From positions 3,162,001-3,226,000 of the forward strand of contig NZ_CP147776.1 in the NCBI RefSeq assembly GCF_037300705.1: a stretch of DNA of 64,000 nucleotides, given 5' to 3'. The DNA comes from Massilia sp. W12. GTDB taxonomy: Bacteria; Pseudomonadota; Gammaproteobacteria; Burkholderiales; Burkholderiaceae_D. The notes beneath the pieces were generated by a model. That model did no database searches. It saw only the letters and a list, made by a program, of their open reading frames with translations, and had not been told where the DNA came from. Position numbers and translations under genes: made by a program. Below are positions 44,922 to 55,100 of the stretch, piece after piece. Numbering within the stretch: the stretch's first letter is position 1; every line of letters begins with the position of its first letter.

Positions 44922-45782
44922 ATGTACCGCATCCTCTTTTTTTGCCTGCTGTGCAGCAGTCTGCTGTGCGCGGCAGCGCCGCAAACCCGCGTGCTGCACT
45001 ATCCGCAACCCGAATCCGATCATGATGAGCGCAGCCGCTACCCCTTGTTAATGCTGCGGCTGGCGCTGGACAAAGCCCAATTACCCTATGAACTGCGGCC
45101 CAGCACGCTGCGCATGCAACAAAACCGCGCGCTGGCGCAATTACAGCAAGGACAGATTGATGTGTTCTGGAGCATGACCTCCATAGAACGCGAACGTGAA
45201 CTGCTGCCGATCCGCATTCCGCTCGATCGCGGCCTGTACGGCTGCCGCCTGCTGTTAATCCGCGCCAATGAGCAAGCGCGCTTCAGCGCCATCAAAGAGC
45301 GCCTTCAACTTGCGCAAATGCGCGCCGTGCAGGGACATGACTGGCCAGACACCGAAATCTTGCAAAGCAATGGCTTGCAAGTCATGAGCGCGGCGCGCTA
45401 TGAAATGTTGTTTGAAATGCTGCGCAAAAGCGTGGTGGATTATTTTCCGCGCGCAGCGATTGAAATACAGGAAGAAGCGCGGCGCTGGGAGCAGCAAGGT
45501 TTGCGCATTGAGCAGGAACTGATACTGGAATACCCCACCGCCCTATATTTTTTCGTCAACAAAAAAGACAGCGCCCTGGCCCAGGCGCTCGAACAAGGCT
45601 TGCAAAGCGCCCTGAAAGACGGCTCGTTTGAGCGTCTTTACATGCAATTTCATGGCGACATGATCCGGCAGCTGAGATTATCCGAGCGGCGCAAAATCCG
45701 CTTGAACAATCCCTTGCTGCCACCGCTCACCCCGCTGCCGGACAAAGCGCCCGGCAATAAAGACTTATGGCTGCAATATTAA
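44922..45782 (+). CDS. Periplasmic solute-binding-like protein (SBP family 3 fold)
   Basis: ATG 44922 after AGGGGG gives 286 residues with a signal peptide (MYRILFFCLLCSSLLCAAAP). The body matches the bilobed solute-binding pattern seen in stand-alone bacterial SBP_bac_3 proteins: an early LRLALDKAQLPYELRPS, DVFWSMTSIERERELLPIRI, a second-lobe MLFEMLRKSVVDYFPRAAIE, and a C-terminal SFERLYMQFHG. No transporter genes are adjacent. It may feed a sensor or an unlinked transporter. The ligand is unknown. Confidence 0.75.
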   Translation: MYRILFFCLLCSSLLCAAAPQTRVLHYPQPESDHDERSRYPLLMLRLALDKAQLPYELRPSTLRMQQNRALAQLQQGQIDVFWSMTSIERERELLPIRIPLDRGLYGCRLLLIRANEQARFSAIKERLQLAQMRAVQGHDWPDTEILQSNGLQVMSAARYEMLFEMLRKSVVDYFPRAAIEIQEEARRWEQQGLRIEQELILEYPTALYFFVNKKDSALAQALEQGLQSALKDGSFERLYMQFHGDMIRQLRLSERRKIRLNNPLLPPLTPLPDKAPGNKDLWLQY

Positions 45783-45791
45783 GGCGCCGGC

Positions 45792-46157
45792 TTATTCCAG
45801 CTTCCAGGTGTATTCCACCTTGGCCCAGCCCTGCTCCGGCTTGCCATCCTTGCTGGCCGGTTTGAATTTGCACTGCGATAAAGCACTGATCGCCGCCTTA
45901 TCCAAACCCTTAAAACCACTGCTCTTTTCAATCTTGGACTCCACCACCCGGCCATCCGCTGCAATTAAAAACCCCATCAAGACCGTGCCCTTCTCCTCAT
46001 TCATCAGAGAAGCGCGCGGATAAGCCGGCTTTTCACAAGGCGCTTTGGCATCCAATGCCGCCACCACATCCGCAGCCAGAACGGCGCAGGGCGCCGCCAA
46101 CAACAAAGCGCATAAACTGCGCAAACCGGCTTTGTCGAAATTGCCCAATGCACGCAT
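45792..46157 (-). CDS. TonB C-terminal domain (energy transducer) family protein
   Basis: ATG 46157 follows AAGGAG and yields 121 residues with a signal peptide ending VLAAD. The rest is a single TonB-C fold: CEKPAYPRASLMNEEKGTV, LIAADGRVVESKIEKSSGFK, LDKAAISALSQCKFKPA and a C-terminal VEYTWKLE. It lacks the proline-rich spacer and an uncleaved anchor helix, so it is more likely a free periplasmic TonB-C protein than a working TonB. It lies 47 bp downstream of the chemoreceptor on the same strand. Confidence 0.82.
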   Translation of the reverse strand: MRALGNFDKAGLRSLCALLLAAPCAVLAADVVAALDAKAPCEKPAYPRASLMNEEKGTVLMGFLIAADGRVVESKIEKSSGFKGLDKAAISALSQCKFKPASKDGKPEQGWAKVEYTWKLE

Positions 46158-46204
46158 ACCAGCTCCTTCACAGCAAAAACATCCGGCGCAACCCCGGACC
46201 AGAA

Positions 46205-47941
46205 TCAAAACTCTTCCCAGCCATCCTCAGCCGGACGGGCCTTGGCTGCGGCTTTGGGCGCAGCCGGCTTAGCACGCGGGGCTGGCGCCGGGGACGGACG
46301 CGGGGCCGGCTTGGCAGCCTTGTGCGCAATGCGCGGAGCCGCCGCCGGCGGATTGGCTGCTTGATGGATATGCGCAGGGTCAAGCTTAAAGATAGACACC
46401 ACATGCGCCAACTCATGCGCCTGCTCTTGCAAACCCTTGGCGGTGGCGGCAGCCTGCTCCACCAGCGCCGCATCCTGCTGCACCACCCCTTCCATTTCAA
46501 TAATCGCGTGATTCACCAGCTCAATCCCGGCGCTTTGTTCCTGACTGGCGACGGTGATTTCATTCATGATGTCTGTCACCCGCTTGACGCTGGCGACCAC
46601 TTCTTCCATGGTCTCACCAGCCTTCATCACCAACTGGCTGCCGGTGGAAACTTTATCGACAGAATCGCTGATCAAAGCCTTGATTTCCTTGGCCGCCGCT
46701 GCGCTGCGCTGGGCTAAGCTGCGCACCTCGCCCGCCACCACCGCAAAGCCGCGCCCCTGCTCGCCGGCGCGCGCCGCTTCCACCGCCGCATTCAAGGCCA
46801 GAATATTGGTCTGGAAAGCAATCCCATCAATCACGCTGATGATGTCCACAATTTTCTTGGAGGAATCGCTGATCGAATCCATGGTTTCCACCACCTGTGT
46901 CACCACATCGCCGCCGCGTCTGGCGACATCCGAAGCCGACACCGCCAGCTCATTCGCCTGGCGCGCATTCTCGGCATTCTGGCGCACAGTGGACGTGAGT
47001 TGATCCATGGAAGAAGCGGTTTTTTCCAGCGAGGCCGCTTGCAAATCGATGCGGCTGGACAAATCCGCATTGCCGGTGGCGATTTCCACCGAAGCGGTTT
47101 CAATCGCCTCCGTGCCGCGCCGCACCTGGGACACAATTTTGACCAGACTGTCCTTCATCTCACGCAAAGCGCCAAGCGAGCTTTCATGCCCGCTGTCAGT
47201 GGTTTCCACATGCACCGACAAATCGCCCTGCGCGATATCGTTGGCGATTTCCGCCGCATAGTCCGGCTCCCCGCCCAATTGGCGCAGCACCCCGCGCGTG
47301 ATAAACCAGGCCGCCAGAATCCCCAGCAACACCGCCAGCGCCCCCAGGAAAATCATCACCATGGTGGCTTTGCCAAAGGCGCGATTGGCGTCTTCGGCGG
47401 CAGATCGATTGATCTTATCTTCCAACTCAATCAACTGGCCGAGCGCCTCCACCCATTTCTTTTGCACCGGGCGGATTTCTTTGATCAAGAGGCGGGTCGC
47501 ATCTTCCGGCTTATTCGCCTGCCACAGCTCAAGCGCGCGCGCGATGGCGGGAGAAGCGGCTTGTTCGTATTCTTTGATCTGCGCGAGCAATTTCTTCTCA
47601 TCGTCGCGCGCCTCATGCGAGGCGAAGGATTTGCTCAGACGCGCGTCAGCTTCGCGGTATTTCTGCTCATAGGATTTGATGCGCTCGATTTCCGGCTGCA
47701 TGTCTGCGGCATCGGTATATAAGGTCAAGGTCTTGAGCGCCACCACCCGGTCACTCAGAGAATTATTCATATCGATCACAGCGCGCGTTTCGACATTTTT
47801 GACATTCACCACGGTATCCAGGCGTCCCTGGATGATGGACATATTGCGTATCCCCACCAAGGTCACAATCGCCATCAACAACAGCACCAGACTGAACCCG
47901 AACCCTAAGCGGGTCCCCACCTTCATCTTATGAAAATCCAT
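46205..47941 (-). CDS. Methyl-accepting chemotaxis protein with four-helix-bundle sensor and C-terminal CheR-docking tail
   Basis: The 578-residue receptor has a first helix at about 11-33 and a periplasmic four-helix-bundle (4HB) sensor (about 35-190; LDTVVNVKNVETRAVI is typical). A second helix lies at about 193-213, then HAMP and a signalling domain with tip [21 protein letters not shown] Pro/Ala/Lys-rich flexible linker (APRPSPAPAPRAKPA) ends in GWEEF, matching the xWxxF CheR/CheB-docking pentapeptide. The first receptor in the window lacks this tail. An alternative start at 47926 is possible. No che operon is nearby. Confidence 0.93.
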   Translation of the reverse strand: MDFHKMKVGTRLGFGFSLVLLLMAIVTLVGIRNMSIIQGRLDTVVNVKNVETRAVIDMNNSLSDRVVALKTLTLYTDAADMQPEIERIKSYEQKYREADARLSKSFASHEARDDEKKLLAQIKEYEQAASPAIARALELWQANKPEDATRLLIKEIRPVQKKWVEALGQLIELEDKINRSAAEDANRAFGKATMVMIFLGALAVLLGILAAWFITRGVLRQLGGEPDYAAEIANDIAQGDLSVHVETTDSGHESSLGALREMKDSLVKIVSQVRRGTEAIETASVEIATGNADLSSRIDLQAASLEKTASSMDQLTSTVRQNAENARQANELAVSASDVARRGGDVVTQVVETMDSISDSSKKIVDIISVIDGIAFQTNILALNAAVEAARAGEQGRGFAVVAGEVRSLAQRSAAAAKEIKALISDSVDKVSTGSQLVMKAGETMEEVVASVKRVTDIMNEITVASQEQSAGIELVNHAIIEMEGVVQQDAALVEQAAATAKGLQEQAHELAHVVSIFKLDPAHIHQAANPPAAAPRIAHKAAKPAPRPSPAPAPRAKPAAPKAAAKARPAEDGWEEF

Positions 47942-48182
47942 GGCTCTCTTTCTATGACTTGCGTTGAAGCGGCGCTGAGAAAGCTGGCAAGGCGCACGCC
48001 ATTTTTCTCTTTACCAGTAAAGTATAGTGGAAAGCCATGTGCTGGCAATCGTCTGCAGCCCTTCAGGCGGCAGGAATATGGCATCAATTTTGTTTATTCG
48101 ACACAAGCGGTGAAACCCGCTGTCACTGAATTATCTTGCATGATCGCAATCTTGTTTTTTTTACATCCGCCAAAATCAAAAA

Positions 48183-48210
48183 AGCCTGCACCCCGGATGA
48201 GGTGCAGGCT
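48183..48210 (-). terminator. Intrinsic terminator after the fumarylacetoacetase-family gene
   Basis: AGCCTGCACC/GGTGCAGGCT form a perfect 10-bp stem with an 8-nt loop. Read on the minus strand, a TTTTTT run follows it. It lies about 23 bp past the gene's stop. The 48-kb spacer (47942-48182) otherwise shows no gene. Confidence 0.9.
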
Positions 48211-48232
48211 CTGGCGCGCTGGCGCTGCGTGA

Positions 48233-49222
48233 TTAAGGAATCGCCGCCTGGCGGATGCTTTGTTCAATCGCCCCGAAAATTGACGCCCCGGCATGATCCA
48301 GCATCTCGATTTTGATCGTGTCGCCAAACTTCATAAACGGCGTTTTAGCCGCGCCATCGGCAATCATTTCCAGGCAGCGCACTTCCGCGATACAGGAATA
48401 GCCCTTGCTGCTGTCTTTATTCGACACCGTGCCGGAACCGACGATGCTGCCGGCGCGCGCATTGCGGGTTTTCACCAGATGCGAGACCAGCTGATGAAAA
48501 TTGAACACCATATCCACGCCGCAATCCGGCTGCCCCACCAGCTTGCCATTCCAGGTCGAGCGCAGCGGCAAATGCACCTTGCCATCGCGCCAGCTCGCGC
48601 CCAACTCATCCGGCGTTACCGCCACCGGTGAAAAAGCAGAGGCCGGCTTGGATTGAAAAAAGCCAAAACCCTTGGCCAGCTCCGCAGGAATCAAATTCCG
48701 CAGTGACACATCATTCACTAACATCAAGAGCCGGATTTTGTCTGCGCACTGGGCCGCCGTGCTGCCCATCGGCACATCGCCGGTGATTACCGCCACCTCA
48801 CTCTCAAAATCAATCCCCCACTCATCTGAAAGCAGGTACACATCATCCTGCGGGCCGATAAAGTCATCGCTGCCGCCCTGATACATCAAAGGATCATGCC
48901 AAAAACTCTCCGGCATCTCGGCATTGCGCGCGCGCCGCACCAACTCCACATGGTTCACATACGAAGAACCATCCGCCCACTGGTACGCGCGCGGCAGCGG
49001 GGCCATGCAGTTTTTTGCATCAAAAGCAAAGCTGCGCGCCGCCTTGCCGGCATTTAATTGCTCATACAAATCTTGCAACTGCGGCGCGATGAAATCCCAA
49101 TCATCCAGCGCTTTTTGCATGGTGGGCGCAATACTGTCGGCCAATTGCGCCGTTTTCAAATCACGGGAAACCACCGCCAGCAAGCCGTCGCGGCTGCCAT
49201 CTTTGATTGTCGCCAATTTCAT
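48233..49222 (-). CDS. Fumarylacetoacetate hydrolase family protein
   Basis: ATG 49222 (MKLATIKDGSRDGLLAVVSR) gives 329 residues with an FAH_N-like N-terminus and a catalytic FAH fold. Metal-binding residues are suggested by DEWGIDFESEVAVITGDVP (ESEVAV is the family E-x-E region), then IRLLMLVNDVSLRNLIPAEL. The fold ends with GSIVGSGTVSNKD and FGDTIKIEMLD. The family includes fumarylacetoacetase (tyrosine breakdown) and other acylpyruvases and hydratases. The length favours a fumarylacetoacetase-like hydrolase, but the substrate is not certain. It is divergent from an IclR regulator. Confidence 0.9.
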   Translation of the reverse strand: MKLATIKDGSRDGLLAVVSRDLKTAQLADSIAPTMQKALDDWDFIAPQLQDLYEQLNAGKAARSFAFDAKNCMAPLPRAYQWADGSSYVNHVELVRRARNAEMPESFWHDPLMYQGGSDDFIGPQDDVYLLSDEWGIDFESEVAVITGDVPMGSTAAQCADKIRLLMLVNDVSLRNLIPAELAKGFGFFQSKPASAFSPVAVTPDELGASWRDGKVHLPLRSTWNGKLVGQPDCGVDMVFNFHQLVSHLVKTRNARAGSIVGSGTVSNKDSSKGYSCIAEVRCLEMIADGAAKTPFMKFGDTIKIEMLDHAGASIFGAIEQSIRQAAIP

Positions 49223-49254
49223 CGCTTCATTTTCCTTTGCATGAGTTGCCAAAT

Positions 49255-49294
49255 ATTACGCATAGCATAATTGATTTACCATATCGTAATGCTA
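49255..49294. promoter_or_regulatory. Nested inverted repeats in the FAH-iclR divergent region
   Basis: ATTACG (49255-49260) pairs with CGTAAT (49285-49290), and TAGCAT (49263-49268) pairs with ATGCTA (49289-49294). They lie in an AT-rich stretch midway between the two divergent start codons. The symmetry and location fit an operator for the neighbouring IclR protein. Confidence 0.45.
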
Positions 49295-49335
49295 AACTGT
49301 GGCCAAATCAAGCACCTGAGACACAAGGAAACCTT

Positions 49336-50169
49336 ATGGATGAATCGCGCGCCGGCATCCAATCCATCGAAGTCGCCGCCCCGCTCTTGCACGCCCTGGC
49401 GCAAGCCGGGGCCGCCCTGCCCCTGTCCCAACTGGCCAAGCTGGCCGGCATGCCGGCGGCCAAGGCGCACCGCTACCTGGTGAGTTTGATCCGGGTCGGC
49501 CTGGTGCGGCAAGACGCCGCCAGCGCCCTGTACGATCTTGGCCCGATGGCGCTGGAACTGGGGCTGGCGGCCTTAAACCGGATCGACGCTTTGCAACTGG
49601 CCGACCTCACCCTGGCAGCCTTGGGCGAGGCGACTGGCGAAACCGTGGCCCTGGCGACCTGGGGCAATCTGGGCCCGACCTATATCCGGCTGCTGCCCTC
49701 ACGCCGCGCGGTGACGGTGAATTTATCCATAGGCAGCGTCTTACCGCTGACTTACACGGCGAGCGGCCTGTGTTTCGCCAGCTGGCTGCCGGCCAATGAA
49801 AGCGCGCCGCTCTTACTGCCGGAATTAGCGCGCAATGCGCAAGAAGGTTTAGACGCGCCGCACACCATGGCGCAATTGCAAGCACAGCTGGAAGAAACTC
49901 GCGCGCACGGCATCGCGCGCGTGATTGGCCGCTTAGACCCGGCCGCCGCGCGACTGGCCCCGCAACGCATGGTGGAACAACTGCTGGCCGGCTTTAACGC
50001 CTTTTCCGCGCCAGTCTTCAATCACCAGGGACAGATTCAATACGCCATCTCGGTCGTCGGCCTGGCGGCCTATCTGGGCCAGGATTGGCAAGGCCCGATA
50101 GCGTGCGCAACACGCGAGGCGGCGCGCGAATTGTCGCAAAAACTCGGGTGGCGCGGACAGGCGGTTTGA
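49336..50169 (+). CDS. IclR family transcriptional regulator
   Basis: ATG 49336 after AAGGAAA gives 277 residues. The winged helix (about 8-70; LSQLAKLAGMPAAKAHRYLV) and C-terminal effector domain (about 80-270; ETVALATWGNLGPTYIRLLP, PLTYTASGLCFASWLPANES) follow the IclR layout. Longer in-frame starts upstream would run through the divergent operator region and are rejected. Position suggests control of the FAH-family gene, perhaps in aromatic or tyrosine breakdown (inference). Confidence 0.9.
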   Translation: MDESRAGIQSIEVAAPLLHALAQAGAALPLSQLAKLAGMPAAKAHRYLVSLIRVGLVRQDAASALYDLGPMALELGLAALNRIDALQLADLTLAALGEATGETVALATWGNLGPTYIRLLPSRRAVTVNLSIGSVLPLTYTASGLCFASWLPANESAPLLLPELARNAQEGLDAPHTMAQLQAQLEETRAHGIARVIGRLDPAAARLAPQRMVEQLLAGFNAFSAPVFNHQGQIQYAISVVGLAAYLGQDWQGPIACATREAARELSQKLGWRGQAV

Positions 50170-50244
50170 AACAAAGCGCCCGGCGTGGGGCGCGCACAGC
50201 AAGCTGGCGCACACCGCGCAGACGCCTGACGCAAAAAACAGCGC

Positions 50245-51693
50245 TTACACTTTACACACCGCCGGCGGCATCCAACCGGCGTCAATCGTCGCCACATCCG
50301 GCCAATACATGCGCATGGTCAGATTAAAGCTGGCCGGCGCATCGCCCGCATTGCCCAGCGGCAGAATATTCATCCCGCTGTAATCCCGTCCCTCTTCCAG
50401 CAAACACAGGGTAATCACCACATTGCCCTCAGCATCCGGGGTCGGATTGTCCCAGTTATGGTAGGAATAGCGCCGCATTGCATTCGGAATGAAATAGCCC
50501 TCCGCATCATACACCGTGATCGACCAAAAGCCTTTCGCCGGCGGGGTTTGTCCCGGCGGGAAAGTGATGGTGTAAGTCTGATTATTGAGCATGCTCTCGC
50601 CATTGCTGTCGAGCGAGCAGCTGGGGTAAATCGCATCCGCCACCAAATTCGCGCCCAGCCCATATTCCGCCACCACCGCCCGGAAAAAATAATGCCGGCC
50701 AAAATCACCCATCTTGGCGTTGGTGATCATAGTCCAATAATTATTTTGCGCCGGGTCCATTTCGCGTGCTGGCGTGGGGCCGGGTCTGGCTTCGAGCGCG
50801 CTCTTCGGATCGCAAATCGCCGCCAGCGCAGCTTGCGCCGCCGCCTGCGCAGTCGCGAAATCTTGCTCACTCATGCTCGCGCGCCAGTCAATCTGTGCGC
50901 CGGGCGTCAAACCCAGACGCTGCAAAATCGACTCCATTGCCGGGCTTTCCGGGTCAGGCGGATTGGCATGCATCAGCGCGCAAAACCGGGTGAAAAACGC
51001 CGAACAATCAATATTTGTCAAATCCGCCACTTGCTGCGGCGGCGGCGTGCTCATATCCAGCGCGGGATCGACCACCCCGGGCGGCGCTTGATAACTGTCC
51101 GGGTCGCCATCCCAGCTTGAGAGCGGAATCAAATGCAAACTGCTTTGCAGCTGGTGCACGCTTTGATAACTGTAAGGATCTGCCGGCCCGCCGACATCGC
51201 CATGGCATTCAATCCGTCCCAAAATCCAGGCCATTTCGGTAGCCAGATCCAGGCGCTGCAAACCGGCCGGAATATCGCCCTTGAAATTCGGGCCGCACAA
51301 AACCCAATTCGTCGCGCGCTTATTGCCGCTGGCGGCGCCGATTGCATTCGGGCTGCCATCCGGGGTGAACACATTGGTCCAGCCATTCAGGATGGGCAAC
51401 ATGTAATAAATATCCATCGCACCGACCGTCATCACCAAAGGCTCCGGCCCCAGATCCAGCCAGGCCAGGCAATACAAGGTGTCGGCATTTGGCCGCACCA
51501 CCTCTTTTTGTTCCGGGGTGACAAAGTATTGCGAGAGTGAAAATTGATTGATCGGCGCCTTGCCGGAAACCTCAGTGGCGCTTGCCACATTGGTGCTGAC
51601 CTTGCAGGTGATATCCATCAACACCAGGGGGTAGGCGTAGGTATAAGCCGCCTTGACTTCTTCAGCCAGACTTAATTCGTGTGAAACAGACAT
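50245..51693 (-). CDS. DUF1254/DUF1214 domain-containing protein
   Basis: ATG 51693 after AAAGGGA gives 482 residues. The N-terminal half (DUF1254; YTYAYPLVLMDITCKVS, VVRPNADTLYCLAWLDL) and the C-terminal DUF1214 (FPPGQTPPAKGFWSITVYDA, YFIPNAMRRYSYHNW) are both recognisable. Many relatives have a signal peptide, but none is evident here. The domains are beta-rich and of unknown biochemical function. It is single, convergent with iclR and divergent from the STAND gene region. Confidence 0.9.
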   Translation of the reverse strand: MSVSHELSLAEEVKAAYTYAYPLVLMDITCKVSTNVASATEVSGKAPINQFSLSQYFVTPEQKEVVRPNADTLYCLAWLDLGPEPLVMTVGAMDIYYMLPILNGWTNVFTPDGSPNAIGAASGNKRATNWVLCGPNFKGDIPAGLQRLDLATEMAWILGRIECHGDVGGPADPYSYQSVHQLQSSLHLIPLSSWDGDPDSYQAPPGVVDPALDMSTPPPQQVADLTNIDCSAFFTRFCALMHANPPDPESPAMESILQRLGLTPGAQIDWRASMSEQDFATAQAAAQAALAAICDPKSALEARPGPTPAREMDPAQNNYWTMITNAKMGDFGRHYFFRAVVAEYGLGANLVADAIYPSCSLDSNGESMLNNQTYTITFPPGQTPPAKGFWSITVYDAEGYFIPNAMRRYSYHNWDNPTPDAEGNVVITLCLLEEGRDYSGMNILPLGNAGDAPASFNLTMRMYWPDVATIDAGWMPPAVCKV

Positions 51694-52172
51694 GCTATCC
51701 CTTTCAACATTGCAATCAAAACGCGCTGTCAATGCAGCGCCCGACATGAAGCATTCGGATTATCAGCACAAACCGGGACAGATAGCGCTGTCAGCGCTTT
51801 TCCGGCGCAAAATTTGACAAACCAACGTATCAGAAATGAGACATAGTTAATAAAAAGGATACAAAACATGAAAGGCAGTTTCATTTGAATATGTCGGTGT
51901 TGCAAGGGGGGATCGCGTGGAATGCAAACAGGTGGCGGGCTGGGCCTGCGCATTGCGGCATGCCATTGGAAAGGGTTTGCACGCTAAAGGGGCGGCAATT
52001 GCGGGTTGTTTTGCGGGTTGTTTTGCGGGTTGTTTTGCGGGTTGTTTTGCGGGTTGTTTTGCGGGTTGTTTTGCGGGGCAAGTTTCTGCGACTGTGGCAA
52101 GACAGCAAAATCATCACCGGCGAGCGACATTCACTTATACTTGATGGCATTTCCCATGAGCATGGATCAGCG
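51694..52172. other. Spacer between DUF1254 gene and STAND gene, with tandem repeat
   Basis: The 479-bp spacer contains an AT-rich first part (a TTGACA at 51814-51819 without a clear matching -10) and the 12-bp tandem repeat described separately. Frames through the repeat are open on both strands, but they encode only simple (RVVL)n or (KTTR)n peptides and lack good ribosome sites. Confidence 0.4.
52001..52077. repeat. 12-bp perfect tandem repeat (6 copies plus part) upstream of the STAND gene
   Basis: The unit GCGGGTTGTTTT repeats without a mismatch at 52001, 52013, 52025, 52037, 52049 and 52061, with a partial seventh unit (GCGGG) at 52073-52077. The repeat ends 96 bp before the ATG of the phosphoesterase-STAND gene, inside its likely 5' untranslated region. 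Perfect identity suggests recent slippage. Because the unit is 12 bp, copy change would not shift a reading frame but would change spacing and leader length. Confidence 0.93.
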
Positions 52173-55100
52173 ATGCCGACAATTTTGCATCTATCGGATT
52201 TGCATTTTGGATTTGATGGCAATCCTACGCAGCAGGCGCAACGCAAGCTGTGTTTGGATGGTTTGCTGGGCTGCCTGCGCGATGAACGTTGCTGGAAGCC
52301 GGATTACATTTTGATCAGCGGCGATTTGGGGATGCGGGGGGTGAAGTCTGATTATGTATTGGCAGGTGCGTGGTTGAAAGATTTGCTGGCGGTGTGCGGC
52401 TTGTCGGCGGGTAAGGTGCAAATCTGCGCGGGGAATCATGACAGCAATCGCAATGCCGCCAAGCGTTTCCCTTACCCCACCAGCCACGAAGCCGCCGCCG
52501 ATGCACTGACGCCGCCTATCGCGGATATTCCCAATCTGAAAAGTTTTACAGACTACATCCAATTTTGCGCCGACTTCGGCTTGCCCTTGCTGACCATAGG
52601 CGCCGAACAAAACCGCTTGTCGGGAATCTGCGAATGGGATGATTTGCGCGTGCTGGTGATGAATTCGGCCTGGTATGCGCAGGGCAAAGATGACAAAGAC
52701 AATCTCTGGCTGGGCCTGCCGCAATTGCAGGTGCTGGCGGCGGAAAATGGCTTAGCCGATTGCAAAACCGGGGTTAAGCTCACGGTGGGCATGTTGCACC
52801 ATCCTTTTGACTGGCTGCACCCGGAAGAAAGCAATGCGCGGGGACGGGTGGATATTGATGATTTTGTCGCCTCGCGCTGCCATCTGATTTTGAGCGGGCA
52901 TACGCATGGCAAGATTAAAAAGCCCAGCAAGGTATGCGATAAAGCCTGGCATTTCCAAAGCGGCGCCACGTTTGAGGATGGCGGGCATACAAACAGCTTC
53001 AGCTTGATACGGATTGAAGGCGCGCAGGTAACGCGGCAGCCTTGGGAATTTGACCCCGGCAGCGTGGATGAGCCTTGGCGGCTGAGTAAGGAAAGCACTT
53101 GCCAACTTGATCCCGCGCCGCAAGGCGCGGGCATGGAAACCACGTCCAAACCGCCAAGCACACCAAAAAACACACCGCCAGCGCAAGAAGACCTCAGCCA
53201 CATCAAGCAATATTTGCTGCCCGATTTGCTGGGGCGGGAACCTGAACTGGCTAAGCTGGATGCGGTGTTCAAAGACACGGATGGCAAAAAAATCATCAGC
53301 ATCATCGCCCTGGGTGGCGAAGGCAAAACCTCGCTGATGACGAATTGGGCTTTCTCCCTGAAAAAAGCCGGCTGGCCGGGTTTGCAAAAAGTCTTCGCCT
53401 GGTCGTTTTACAGCCAGGGTTCCAGCGACCAAAGCCAAGCCAGCTCAGACCTTTTCTTGCGCGACGCCTTAAAATTTTTCGGCGAAAGCGGTTTCGCTGA
53501 AAGCCAAGCCAGCCTTTACGAAAAAGGCCAAAAGCTGGCCGAATGCTGCAAAAAAACCAAAGCACTGCTCTTGCTGGATGGTTTGGAGCCGCTACAAATG
53601 CCGCCCACCTGCCCGGAGCGCGGCAGAATCAAAGACGCGGGCATTGAAGCCCTGCTCACCTATTGGGACGGCCCCAGCCTCTGCCTCATCACCAGCCGCT
53701 ACGCGCTGGATGATCGTTTCACCGCCCATCTGCAACAAATCAACCTGCCCGCCCTGCCCTTGTCTGCCGCTATTGCCCTGCTGCGCAGTCTGGACATTAT
53801 CGGTTTGCCACAGGAACTCGAAGCCGCCGCGAATGAACTGCACTGCCACGCCCTGGCCCTGCGCATCCTCGGCCTGTATTTAAAAGAAGCCCACGGCGGC
53901 GACATCGCCAAGCGAGATCTGGTCGATTGGCAGATTGCCGACGAAGAAGAACGCCACGGCCACGCTTTCCGTGCGATTCGCGCCTATGCGCGCTGGCTGG
54001 AAACTGATGAAAAATACGGCAAACCGGCGCTGGCGATTTTGCACATGCTCAGCCTGTTTGATAAACCCGCCAGCCGCGCCAGTATCGAGTGCCTGTTGCA
54101 TGGTAAACCGATTGCGGGTGTGACGGATGCCTTATTCAGCACCACACAAAAAGGCCGCAAAAAAGTCCACACGCCCCTGCCGCCAAACACCCTGCAAACC
54201 CTGCTCAGCCGCCTGGAGCAAGCCAAGCTGATCAGCCAAGGCAAAGACCAGCATGGCGTATGGCGCAACCTGGACGCCCACCCCTTGCTGCGCGAATACT
54301 TTGCCAGCGAATTGCAAACCCGCTGCCCGCAAGGCTGGCGCCAGGCGCATCAACGCGTATTTGAGTTTTTATGCACAAACACCCCGGATCAAGACAACCC
54401 GACACTGGAAGATTTATTGCCGCTGTATGAAGCCGTGATGCATGGCTGCGCGGCGGGGGAGTATGAAAAAACCCGGAAGGATGTGTATCACAAACGCATA
54501 TTGCGCGGTGATACGTTTTACAGCAGCAGAAAACTCGGCGCCTATGCCCACGACCTGGCCGCCATCGCCCATTTTTTTGCGCCGGGTTGGCGCGCCCTGC
54601 AAGCGGGGGCGGTTGCGCAAATCTCTGCTGGCAACCAGGCTTGGCTGTTTAGCGAAGCCGCGACTAGACTGCGCGCCTTGGGGCGTTTGCCGGAAACCCT
54701 GCCCTTGATGGAAGCCAATCTTACCATGCGTGTGCAACAAAAAAATTGGCAAAACGCCGCCAACACTGCCAGCAACCTCAGCCAAACCCAAGCCCTGCTC
54801 GGCCACTTGCCAACCGCGCTTACCAGCGCCCGGCAGGCGCTGGACTATGCAGAGCAAAGCCAAGACGCCTTTATGAAAATGGTAAACTGCAGCAACCTTG
54901 CCTGGCACAGTTTTTTAAGCGGCGACAGCGCCAGCGCAGTGCGCTTGATGCAAGAAGCCGAGCGCTTGCAAGTGGAAATGCAGCCAGCCTACCCGCTGCT
55001 GTTTTCGGTGCGCGGTTTTCAGTATTGCGAGATCTTGTTGGCGCAGCAAAGCAGCGCGGCGGAGGTGGCCAAGCGTGCGCAGCAGACTTTGGCATGGGAA

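Noticed and set aside
51814-51819. TTGACA as a -35 for the STAND gene
   Set aside because: No acceptable -10 lies 16-18 bp downstream; the nearest TAGTTA is too far.
52001-52077. Tandem repeat considered as a CRISPR array
   Set aside because: The units are 12 bp and directly contiguous, with no unique spacers, and no cas gene is present.
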